Part shown: positions 8,447 through 14,728 of the stretch, piece by piece | How the letters are laid out: each line of letters begins with the position of its first letter | Numbering within the stretch: the first letter of the stretch is position 1 | Source: JBCAWW01 sp039024315 | Lineage (GTDB): Bacteria > Bacteroidota > Bacteroidia > J057 | Assembly: GCA_039024315.1 (NCBI GenBank) | Contig: JBCCQN010000201.1 | Location: 1 to 14,728 of the forward strand | Direction: 5' to 3' | DNA: 14,728 nt | Program-made: the position numbers and the translations under genes | The notes under the pieces: generated by a model | What the model saw: only the letters and a program-made list of their open reading frames with translations | Database searches by the model: none | What the model was told of the DNA's origin: nothing

Positions 8447-9916
8447 ATGAGATCCTTGCTTTCACGCATTTTACTCTTCCTGTTTTGCTCAGCCTTGATG
8501 CTCTCTGCTAAAGCCCAATACATTAGTGCTGAACAAGTATTCCCTGTCGAAGGCTACAGTGTCTTTCAGATGGGCTATCCGCTACAAGTGCTGCCGGCTG
8601 GGCAAGGAAACTTTGCCTTCCTTGAGTTTTGGGCCGAAGGTAAGCAGGGGAGAAGGGTTGCCAATTATTACCTTCAAGCCTACGGGATCAACGATTATGT
8701 CGAGCATTGGTTCAAACCTGTGACCAACGAGGGCTTTGAGCCTATGCGTATTACCGAAATGGTAAAGCTGGAAAAGTGTTTTGCCGTTATTGGTAAGCAA
8801 TATCAGGCCAAAAGCAAAGGAGAGCAGACAGTTGCTCGCTTTTTTGGCTTAGAAGGGAAGCCCTTTGCGGCCGAACCTGTGCAGATCTCAAACTTTTCTA
8901 AGATTGGACGCAATCAAAGAGAGTGGGTAGTGCATTCTCCTAAGAAAAAGTTTATGGCTTGGGTGGGGGCAGAAGGCGAGAAGACCTACCTAACTATTTG
9001 GGGTAATTATGGCGGTAAGCAAGGTGAAAAAATTATCTCTTTACCCTATAGTGAAGAAAAATATGAGATCCAGGAAGTCATGATCAATGACGAAGGGGAG
9101 GTGTTCTTCTTAAGTAGTTACAATCGTTCAAGTAGCGAGACTAAACCGCTAGTTCTCAATAAGTATGTCCTCTCCGAGGAACGCTTCCTCACGAGTCTAA
9201 TAACCTTAGATGCCAGTAAGAAAACTGAGATGGTAAAAATGGCGTTCAACTTTGAGCAGGATATACTCATCATTGGTGGTCTAAGTGGTTTAGGGGGTAC
9301 TGGGCTAAGCAATGGTGCCAAAGTGGAACGTGGTGATATCAGTGTCATTACCCATATATTTTGCCAGCGTTTGGAAAACAGCAAAGACGAACTGAGTATC
9401 GTTGCCGATTCTGTTTCTAGTATCCCTCAGAAATGGATTGACTATTTTGCTGAAAAAGGGGGCAGTAACTTTAGTACAGCTGAAATCATTGTCAGTCGTG
9501 AAGGAATCAGTCTGCTTTGGGAGGAACGTTATGAGGCTAAAAAACGTTATTACTGTTACGCACTTGGTATATTAGGAATCGATAGCGAAAGTGGTGGTGT
9601 GACTTGGAATCGTCTGATAGCCAAGCGTCAAAGAGATCAGAATTCGGATCAATTTTTGTCGTATGTAGCAGGAGTAAACCAAGGTAAACTACGCCTAGTT
9701 TATCTGAGTGAGAGAGGAGCTAGAGGCAACCTGATGTGTATCTCCATTGATATGGTGTCTGGAGAAAGGAAGGACAAAATCTTGGCTTCTAATGAATCAG
9801 CTGAGTACCTTATATTTCCTCGTTCCTCTAGCATTGTTTCTGGAAGAGAAATGGTCTTAGTAGGCATGGGTAACCCCAGTCAAAATAATTACAAACTCAT
9901 TACAATCACCTTCTAA
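8447..9916 (+). CDS. Secreted protein of unknown function
   Basis: I do not recognise this 489-residue protein. The N-terminus (MRSLLSRILLFLFCSALML, then SAKAQ) is a clear Sec signal peptide with probable cleavage after AKA near residue 23; no lipobox cysteine is at the cleavage site, so it should be periplasmic or secreted and soluble. The remainder is rich in short beta-strand-like stretches alternating with Gly, Asn and Ser turns (for example DILIIGGLSGLGGTGLSNG), with repeated blocks of 'value then description' character, as in beta-propeller proteins, but I could not define blades. There are few cysteines and no catalytic motif I can name. It sits 14 bases after glyA and 10 bases before tatC, so it is probably cotranscribed with both. 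The signal peptide shows no twin-arginine motif, so it is unlikely to be a Tat substrate despite the neighbour. The ATG at 8447 is the natural start because the signal peptide begins there. Confidence 0.85.
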   Translation: MRSLLSRILLFLFCSALMLSAKAQYISAEQVFPVEGYSVFQMGYPLQVLPAGQGNFAFLEFWAEGKQGRRVANYYLQAYGINDYVEHWFKPVTNEGFEPMRITEMVKLEKCFAVIGKQYQAKSKGEQTVARFFGLEGKPFAAEPVQISNFSKIGRNQREWVVHSPKKKFMAWVGAEGEKTYLTIWGNYGGKQGEKIISLPYSEEKYEIQEVMINDEGEVFFLSSYNRSSSETKPLVLNKYVLSEERFLTSLITLDASKKTEMVKMAFNFEQDILIIGGLSGLGGTGLSNGAKVERGDISVITHIFCQRLENSKDELSIVADSVSSIPQKWIDYFAEKGGSNFSTAEIIVSREGISLLWEERYEAKKRYYCYALGILGIDSESGGVTWNRLIAKRQRDQNSDQFLSYVAGVNQGKLRLVYLSERGARGNLMCISIDMVSGERKDKILASNESAEYLIFPRSSSIVSGREMVLVGMGNPSQNNYKLITITF

Positions 9917-9926
9917 TCATAAGAGT

Positions 9927-10793
9927 GTGGCGCTATTAACGAAGTTTACGGACTATCGGCAGCAGAGCAAGAAAGAAGTCAAAGAAGAAGAGAAAGAGAT
10001 GAGCTTCCTGGATCATCTCGAAGAGTTGCGGTGGCATTTGTTTCGGAGTGTCATTGCGATTGCTGTATGTGCCTTGGCAGTAGGGATCAATATCCAGTGG
10101 ATTTTTGATAATGTGATCTATTATCCACTGCAATACGAATTTCCCACTCACCAATTCCTTTGTCAGTTCAGTTCTGGCGCTTGTGAGGGAAACATTTTGG
10201 GGGACTTAATCGCCATAAAACCGACTGAGCAATTTTTAAAATCGATAGGAATATCCATCATATTGGGAATTATTGTTGCTTTCCCTTATCTCATTTGGGA
10301 GGTTTGGCGCTTCATTAAACCCGGTTTACATAAACATGAGCGTCGCGGGATGCGCGGTAATGTGGCGATTATGAGCTTATTGTTTTTTACGGGTATATGC
10401 TTTGCCTACTACATTATTCTACCCTTTGCTATTAAGTTTTTAGCTGCATTTTCTATTTCAGATCAAGTTGCAAATACTTGGCGTTTTGGTGAGGTAATCT
10501 CTTTGATTACTCAAGTCGTAATTGCTGGAGGGATCGTATTTGAAATGCCTATTGTCGTTTACTATCTCTCCAAATTAGGCTTTGTTACTCCAGAAGGCAT
10601 GAAACGTTATCGCAAGATCGCGATTGTGGTCTTGCTGGTGCTATCCGCTGTAATTACGCCTCCGGATGTGATTTCGCAGGTATTGATTTTCTTCCCATTG
10701 ATGGGTCTTTATCAATTGAGTATAGCTATTTCCCGCAGAGTACAGCGGGGAGCGGAAAAGGCAGAGTTAGCTGCTTTAGAGGCTGGTGAATAG
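9927..10793 (+). CDS. tatC: Sec-independent protein translocase TatC
   Basis: Multi-spanning inner-membrane protein that recognises twin-arginine signal peptides and, with TatA/TatB-type partners, exports folded proteins. Seen: FLDHLEELRWHL, with E33 and R35 matching E. coli E15 and R17; VWRFIKPGLHKHERR, with F129 and E138 matching the signal-binding F94 and E103; and TPPDVISQ in the last helical region. About six hydrophobic segments are visible, as in the family. The first periplasmic loop is long and holds two cysteines, C79 and C86, which could form a disulfide. The GTG start at 9927 gives 288 residues with a charged 24-residue leader rich in Lys and Glu; the ATG at 9999 would give 264 residues beginning just before the conserved region and remains possible. 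No tatA is in the window. Confidence 0.95.
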   Translation: MALLTKFTDYRQQSKKEVKEEEKEMSFLDHLEELRWHLFRSVIAIAVCALAVGINIQWIFDNVIYYPLQYEFPTHQFLCQFSSGACEGNILGDLIAIKPTEQFLKSIGISIILGIIVAFPYLIWEVWRFIKPGLHKHERRGMRGNVAIMSLLFFTGICFAYYIILPFAIKFLAAFSISDQVANTWRFGEVISLITQVVIAGGIVFEMPIVVYYLSKLGFVTPEGMKRYRKIAIVVLLVLSAVITPPDVISQVLIFFPLMGLYQLSIAISRRVQRGAEKAELAALEAGE

Positions 10794-10794
10794 G

Positions 10795-11382
10795 ATGAAT
10801 TCACTCGATGTATTACTAGCCGAAATCCGTCAGTGCCGTAATTGTGAAGCTCACTTACCACTTGGCCCTCGTCCTGTATTAAGTGCTGCCAGAGAAGCGC
10901 GCGTTCTTTTGGCTGGACAAGCCCCTGGCACCAAAGTACACGCAAGCGGAATCCCTTGGGATGATCAGAGTGGCAAAAGATTAAGGGAGTGGTTGGATAT
11001 GGAGCCGGAGATCTTTTATGATCCCAAGATTCTGGCGATAGTACCAATGGGTTTTTGTTATCCCGGCCGTGCCGAACGCGGGGATCTACCGCCTCGGCCT
11101 GAGTGTGCTGATTTATGGCAGGACAAACTGCTAGCAGAGCTCCCCAATATAAAAATCACCCTTGCTATTGGCCAATATGCCATCAAACATCATTTAGGCA
11201 AAAAGCGCAAAAAGACGCTCACCGAAACAGTGAAAAATTGGCGTGACTATCTCCCAATGGGGGTAATCCCCCTTGTCCACCCCTCGCCTCGAAATATCAT
11301 GTGGAGACGCCGTAATCCATGGTTTGAAGCCGAAATCATCCCTCAAATACGCCAAAAAATTTGGGCTACGATTGTAAGCTAA
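10795..11382 (+). CDS. Uracil-DNA glycosylase-family protein with iron-sulfur cysteines
   Basis: Uracil-DNA glycosylase superfamily, the branch represented by Haemophilus HI_0220.2; such enzymes are expected to remove uracil or related lesions from DNA, although this branch is poorly characterised. The 195-residue protein has motif 1 LLAGQAPGTKVHASGIPW (38-55), then SGKRLREWL, and near the end the HPSPRN motif with NPWFEAE. Four cysteines, C14, C17, C88 and C104, are spaced almost exactly as the [4Fe-4S] ligands of family 4 glycosylases (C14, C17, C85, C101 in the Thermus enzyme), so a cluster is likely. Gln42 stands where family 4 has Glu; this GQAPG form is usual for this branch as I know it. 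The ATG at 10795 starts one base after the tatC stop; a GTG at 10786 would overlap tatC by 8 bases and adds only three residues. Last gene of the glyA cluster. Confidence 0.88.
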   Translation: MNSLDVLLAEIRQCRNCEAHLPLGPRPVLSAAREARVLLAGQAPGTKVHASGIPWDDQSGKRLREWLDMEPEIFYDPKILAIVPMGFCYPGRAERGDLPPRPECADLWQDKLLAELPNIKITLAIGQYAIKHHLGKKRKKTLTETVKNWRDYLPMGVIPLVHPSPRNIMWRRRNPWFEAEIIPQIRQKIWATIVS

Positions 11383-11401
11383 ATGATCTTGCTTTCGCCG
11401 A

Positions 11402-11442
11402 TTGAGATAAGCGTTCTGCGAAGCAGAAACGCCTTAACTCAA
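11402..11442 (+). repeat. Long imperfect hairpin after the uracil-DNA glycosylase gene
   Basis: Arms TTGAG-A-TAAGCGTTCTGC and GCAGAA-A-CGCCTTA-A-CTCAA pair around a GAA loop, giving about 17 base pairs with one mismatch and two single-base bulges. It lies 19 bases after the stop at 11380-11382. No T-run follows (next bases CCCTATCC), so it is not a classical intrinsic terminator, but it may protect the 3' end of the operon mRNA or be a copy of a dispersed REP-like palindrome. Pairing is seen; the role is inferred. Confidence 0.55.
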
Positions 11443-11644
11443 CCCTATCCGTTTGAGGTCAGGAGTAGCGAGATTGCCGCTTCAAGGCCTATGCCCGCCA
11501 AAGCAGCTCTTTTTCTCTGTCTGTGATCCTCAGTATGGCAGTTAACCTTGTCTTACCTTTTGCTAAGCACTTAGACAGTAGTATTCAGTATTAAGGCTTA
11601 GGAAAATTGGGCTGTATGGTTCAGTGAGACCATTTTCTCGGTAC

Positions 11645-11661
11645 TTAATCAAATCGATTAA
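11645..11661. promoter_or_regulatory. Operator-like dyad TTAATC-N5-GATTAA
   Basis: A perfect 6-bp inverted repeat with a 5-base spacer, about 185 bases before the dehydrogenase-cytochrome gene. The size and spacing suit a dimeric regulator, but no regulator gene is nearby and a repeat this short can arise by chance. Confidence 0.2.
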
Positions 11662-11807
11662 CCCCAAGTAGTTTATTCTCTCGGAGCTACTGTCCAATAG
11701 GCTTCTTTTTTGGCAAAAATCTCACATGCTATAAATAAGGCATTCTTGCCGTTCAGCATTCAAAAATGTCCATTGAGAGGCTCTAGGGGCTGTCTTACGG
11801 TTTTTGG

Positions 11808-11826
11808 TAGTATTTTTATATTACTA
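11808..11826. promoter_or_regulatory. AT-rich dyad TAGTA-N9-TACTA before the last gene
   Basis: A 5-bp inverted repeat centred about 28 bases before the ATG at 11845, in a T-rich stretch that also holds the weak promoter candidate (TTTTTGG at 11801 and TAAAATCT at 11825). It could be an operator overlapping the promoter. Low certainty. Confidence 0.2.
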
Positions 11827-11844
11827 AAATCTCTTTTTCCTAAT

Positions 11845-14728
11845 ATGGCAAAATCGATACTCTTAGGCATTCGTCCTTATCGACGAATGTTAATTGCAAG
11901 CCTCTGTGTTCTTTTTATCCTCGCGACTGGCGCTATCGGCCCCCTGCAAGTACTAAACTATGGTTTGGATACTCCTCAGCCAGTAGGAGCCTACTTCAAC
12001 GGTACTTTTCCGTCGGTGGCACCAGCAAGTTCCTCTTCCTGGACATCGGTTGAAGCCTATCCCAATTTGATCTTTACGGATCCTATTCAGCTCCTTGAGG
12101 TACCCTATGCCGATCTATTTTTTATGGCAGGAAAAAAAGGTCGCTTATGGACTTTTTCTAAGAGTGATACCACGACCGCTACTAAAACTACTCTCCTAGA
12201 TATCGAAAGTAAAGTACTCACTTCGGGTGATGCTGGTTTGATGGGGGCTGCACTACACCCAGAGTATGGTGTACCGGGCTCTCCCAATAGAGAATATGTA
12301 TATATCTGGTATAGAGCAAAAGGTCCTACCAGTAGCGGGAATCTCGGGTATTTGCGTTTGGTGCGTTATAATTGGGTGCCAGGGTCAAATTCGATAGACC
12401 CTAATACTGAATTTATCATGATCCATCAGTACGATCGACACCAATGGCACAATGGTGGGGGTATGTTCTTTGGCCTTGATGGCTTTCTTTATATATCTGT
12501 TGGGGATGAAGGTGGGGCAAATGATCAGTACAATACAGGACAAAAAATTGATGTAGGCCTCCTCGCTGGAGCTTTGCGTATTGATGTCGATATGGATCCT
12601 AGTCGTAGTCATCCTATTCGTCGTCAGCCGCTTAACCCAGCAAATCCCCCCTCCGGTTGGCCAGATAGCTACTCACAGGGATACTACATTCCCAATGACA
12701 ATCCTTGGTTAGATGTCAATGGCAGTGTACTAGAAGAATTTTACGCTATCGGTTTTCGGAGCCCACACCGTATGACCCAAGACCGGATAACAGGTGATAT
12801 TTGGATGGGGGATGTCGGCCAAGGAACCAGAGAAGAAGTAAGCCTAGTCCCTAAGGGTAGTAACCTCCAATGGCCTTACCGCGAAGGAGCTATTACCACT
12901 GGTGCGAGCAAGCCTAAACCCAATCCTCTGATCGGTTTTGACCAAGCTCCTGTTCATGATTATCCTCGTAGTGAAGGGCGATGTGTAATTGGCGGGATTG
13001 TCTATCGGGGCAATAAATGGAATGCTTCCCTCGGTGGGAAATATATTTTTGGAGATCATGAGACTCGTAAGGTATGGGCCTTGGACTATGATCAGGCTAC
13101 CGGCACCAAAACGGTAGATCTCCTTACTACTATCCCCGCTTTTGGTAGTGGTGGTAAAAAAGGAATCTCTAACTTTTCTAGTGATTCTACAGGTGAAATC
13201 TATGTGTTGAAATTATTTGGGACTAACCAAAACGGGGGTAAGATCTATAAACTGCGTCCTACTAACTATACTCCTGATCCCCCGCAATTTCTTTCACAAA
13301 CTGGAGTCTTCTCAAATCTAGCGACCCTTACTCCTGCCGCTGGTTTGATCCCCTATACCACTAGTTCGCCATTATGGTCAGATGGGTCCGCCAAAAAACG
13401 CTGGGTTGTGATTCCCAATAATGGAACTTACAACAGTGCCGCTGAACAGGTAGTTTTTGCCGAGAATGATGAGTGGACCTTCCCTTCAGGAACGGTCTTC
13501 ATCAAGCATTTTGAAATGCCCCTAGATGAGAATAATCCTAGTATCATTAGACGCTTGGAAACTCGCTTTATGGTTCGTGATCAAAGTGGCGGTCTATATG
13601 GGGTTACCTACAGATGGAATGACGCGGGTACTGACGCTGAACTGTTGGCAGATAGTGATACAGCACATTACATTATCACTAAGGCAGATTTAAGCCAAGA
13701 AAATAGAGTCTGGGAGTTTCCTAGTCGAGCCAACTGTATGACTTGTCACAACGATAATGCTGGCGGCACGCTAGGACTCAATACTCATCAAATGAATGGA
13801 GATGTACTTTATCCTAGCAGCGGCAACATTGATAATCAGCTTCGCACTTGGAATCATTTGGGTATCTTTAGCAATCCAATTGTTGAGACGGATATCCCTA
13901 ATATGCCCAAAGCGGTAGCAGTTGAGGATGTCAGTGCCAGCTTAGAGATAAGAGTACGCTCGTATCTAGATGCTAATTGTTCCCATTGTCACCGTCCTAA
14001 TGGCGTAAATACTGGCTTCGATGCACGTTTTGCCACTGAACTAGAAAACCAAAATATCATTCATGGTAATTTGTTTGGGAGCTATGGTATAGATGGCGCA
14101 GAGATCATCAAGCCTAAGGACCCTAGCCGCTCTATCTTGCTCAAACGTGATGGAAGTTTGGGCGCTGACGCAATGCCACCGCTAGCCCGTAGTGTGATCG
14201 ACGAGGCCTACATTACAGTCTTGGAAGATTGGATTGGTTCTCTGGATCCTGCCTGTGAGCCGGTGCCTTTGCCTAAGAGCAACTATTCGGTTTTTTATGT
14301 CAATAGTGAAGAAACGAACTATGGCGCAGCCAATGCCTTTGATGGCCAAATAGAAACTATCTGGCATACTGAGTTTTTAGCCAGCGATCCCCCTCCTCCA
14401 CACGAAATCCAATTGGATTTAGGTGATACGATGGAGGTAGCTGGCTTTCGTTATTGGCCTCGCCAAGACGCTAGCTTCAATGGTAGCATCGCTGACTATA
14501 ACTTCTACGTCAGCCTCGATGGCTTGAACTGGGAGTCTGCTGTAGCCTCCGGCACCTTTGTCAAAGACAAAACCGAAAAAGAAGTTCTACACGCCCCCAA
14601 ATACGGCCGCTACGTTCGCCTAGAGGCGACCTCTGAGGTCAACAATAATCCTTGGATCTCCATCGCCGAAATGGAAGTGCTGGTCATCGATGGCAGTTGC
14701 TTTGCTCCGGCTGGCCTGACTCAAGCAC
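11845..14728 (+). CDS. Secreted glucose/sorbosone dehydrogenase-dihaem cytochrome c-discoidin fusion (3' end outside window)
   Basis: At least 961 residues, frame still open at the window end. Order: N-terminal hydrophobic export segment (about 15-32, following R13-R14); glucose/sorbosone dehydrogenase-type beta-propeller (about 75-472) with HQWHNGGGMFFG, where H202 aligns with the catalytic His144 of soluble PQQ glucose dehydrogenase, then DGFLYISVGDEGG, GFRSPHRM (R305) and GDVGQGTREEVSLV; a region of about 481-811 resembling dihaem cytochrome-like proteins often found behind such propellers, with two covalent haem sites, CMTCH (631-635) and CSHCH (712-716); and an F5/8 type C (discoidin) domain (about 812-950) with NAFDGQIETIWH and YGRYVRLEA. 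A further domain seems to begin at SCFAPAGL. Likely role: oxidation of a sugar or other alcohol by PQQ outside the cytoplasm, with electrons passed to the attached haems, and binding of a glycan through the discoidin part. Substrate and PQQ use are inferred. ATG 11845 precedes the export segment; M15 is an unlikely alternative. A type IX sorting signal, if present, would lie beyond the window. Confidence 0.88.
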   Translation, partial: MAKSILLGIRPYRRMLIASLCVLFILATGAIGPLQVLNYGLDTPQPVGAYFNGTFPSVAPASSSSWTSVEAYPNLIFTDPIQLLEVPYADLFFMAGKKGRLWTFSKSDTTTATKTTLLDIESKVLTSGDAGLMGAALHPEYGVPGSPNREYVYIWYRAKGPTSSGNLGYLRLVRYNWVPGSNSIDPNTEFIMIHQYDRHQWHNGGGMFFGLDGFLYISVGDEGGANDQYNTGQKIDVGLLAGALRIDVDMDPSRSHPIRRQPLNPANPPSGWPDSYSQGYYIPNDNPWLDVNGSVLEEFYAIGFRSPHRMTQDRITGDIWMGDVGQGTREEVSLVPKGSNLQWPYREGAITTGASKPKPNPLIGFDQAPVHDYPRSEGRCVIGGIVYRGNKWNASLGGKYIFGDHETRKVWALDYDQATGTKTVDLLTTIPAFGSGGKKGISNFSSDSTGEIYVLKLFGTNQNGGKIYKLRPTNYTPDPPQFLSQTGVFSNLATLTPAAGLIPYTTSSPLWSDGSAKKRWVVIPNNGTYNSAAEQVVFAENDEWTFPSGTVFIKHFEMPLDENNPSIIRRLETRFMVRDQSGGLYGVTYRWNDAGTDAELLADSDTAHYIITKADLSQENRVWEFPSRANCMTCHNDNAGGTLGLNTHQMNGDVLYPSSGNIDNQLRTWNHLGIFSNPIVETDIPNMPKAVAVEDVSASLEIRVRSYLDANCSHCHRPNGVNTGFDARFATELENQNIIHGNLFGSYGIDGAEIIKPKDPSRSILLKRDGSLGADAMPPLARSVIDEAYITVLEDWIGSLDPACEPVPLPKSNYSVFYVNSEETNYGAANAFDGQIETIWHTEFLASDPPPPHEIQLDLGDTMEVAGFRYWPRQDASFNGSIADYNFYVSLDGLNWESAVASGTFVKDKTEKEVLHAPKYGRYVRLEATSEVNNNPWISIAEMEVLVIDGSCFAPAGLTQA

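Larger units (their letters stand above)
11383..11844. other. 462-base intergenic region without a recognised gene
   Basis: I find no recognisable protein or RNA gene here. Besides the hairpin at 11402-11442 it holds several short dyads: ATGGT/ACCAT at 11616-11633, TTAATC/GATTAA at 11645-11661 and TAGTA/TACTA at 11808-11826. A 47-codon + strand frame (11383-11526) runs straight through the hairpin and resembles nothing. A minus-strand frame is open for about 52 codons (11721-11563) but has no ATG. A TTTTTGG at 11801-11807 with TAAAATCT at 11825-11832 is a weak promoter candidate for the downstream gene. Confidence 0.6.

Noticed and set aside
11402..11442. Calling the long hairpin an intrinsic terminator
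   Set aside because: No T-run follows the stem; it is reported as a structure of unknown role.
11383..11526. 47-codon frame beginning directly after the glycosylase stop
   Set aside because: It runs through the long hairpin, resembles no known family and is short enough to occur by chance.
11563..11721. Minus-strand open stretch of about 52 codons in the intergenic region, considered as a decayed transposase
   Set aside because: No ATG, no transposase motif, and no terminal repeats or target duplication around it.
11881..11940. Twin-arginine signal on the dehydrogenase-cytochrome protein (R13-R14 before a hydrophobic stretch), tempting because tatC is nearby
   Set aside because: Only the loose RRx-hydrophobic-hydrophobic pattern is met, and c-type haem attachment normally goes with Sec export of the unfolded chain.
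1..14728. CRISPR arrays, tRNA or rRNA genes, prophage or defence genes
   Set aside because: None were seen: no regularly spaced repeats, no cloverleaf-like segment in the gaps, and every long frame is accounted for.

Overview
The window is a stretch of chromosome from a member of the Bacteroidota. The RpoB and RpoC sequences are of the Bacteroidota type. Most starts have no strong Shine-Dalgarno sequence, and two intergenic gaps carry TAnnTTT-like boxes resembling the Bacteroidota -7 element. The gene content (a PyrR-like phosphoribosyltransferase, a TatC with a long charged N-terminus, a secreted glucose/sorbosone dehydrogenase-cytochrome c-discoidin fusion) would fit a Saprospiria/Lewinella-like lineage, but that finer placement is only an impression. 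All recognised genes are on the + strand.

Layout. (1) 1-6476 is the transcription core: the C-terminal half of rpoB (its 5' end lies before the window), an 86-base gap with a hairpin and a GGAG motif, then complete rpoC, closed by a textbook intrinsic terminator (6504-6535). (2) 6567-7085 is a PyrR-like phosphoribosyltransferase whose candidate promoter overlaps the terminator. (3) 7125-11382 is a tightly packed probable operon: glyA (serine hydroxymethyltransferase), an unrecognised secreted protein, tatC, and an iron-sulfur uracil-DNA glycosylase-family protein, with gaps of 14, 10 and 1 bases. (4) 11383-11844 is a 462-base region without a recognisable gene; it begins with a long imperfect hairpin and holds several short dyads. 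(5) From 11845 to the window end runs a single open frame of at least 961 codons: N-terminal export segment, glucose/sorbosone dehydrogenase-type beta-propeller, a domain with two CxxCH haem motifs, and an F5/8 type C (discoidin) domain. It continues past the window.

The genes do not form one pathway. The first six are housekeeping functions: transcription, nucleotide salvage or regulation, one-carbon metabolism, protein export and DNA repair. The most distinctive item is the last one, which looks like a self-contained secreted quinohaemoprotein: a sugar-oxidising domain, a built-in electron acceptor and a binding module in one chain. I see no CRISPR array, tRNA, rRNA, intact insertion sequence or defence system.
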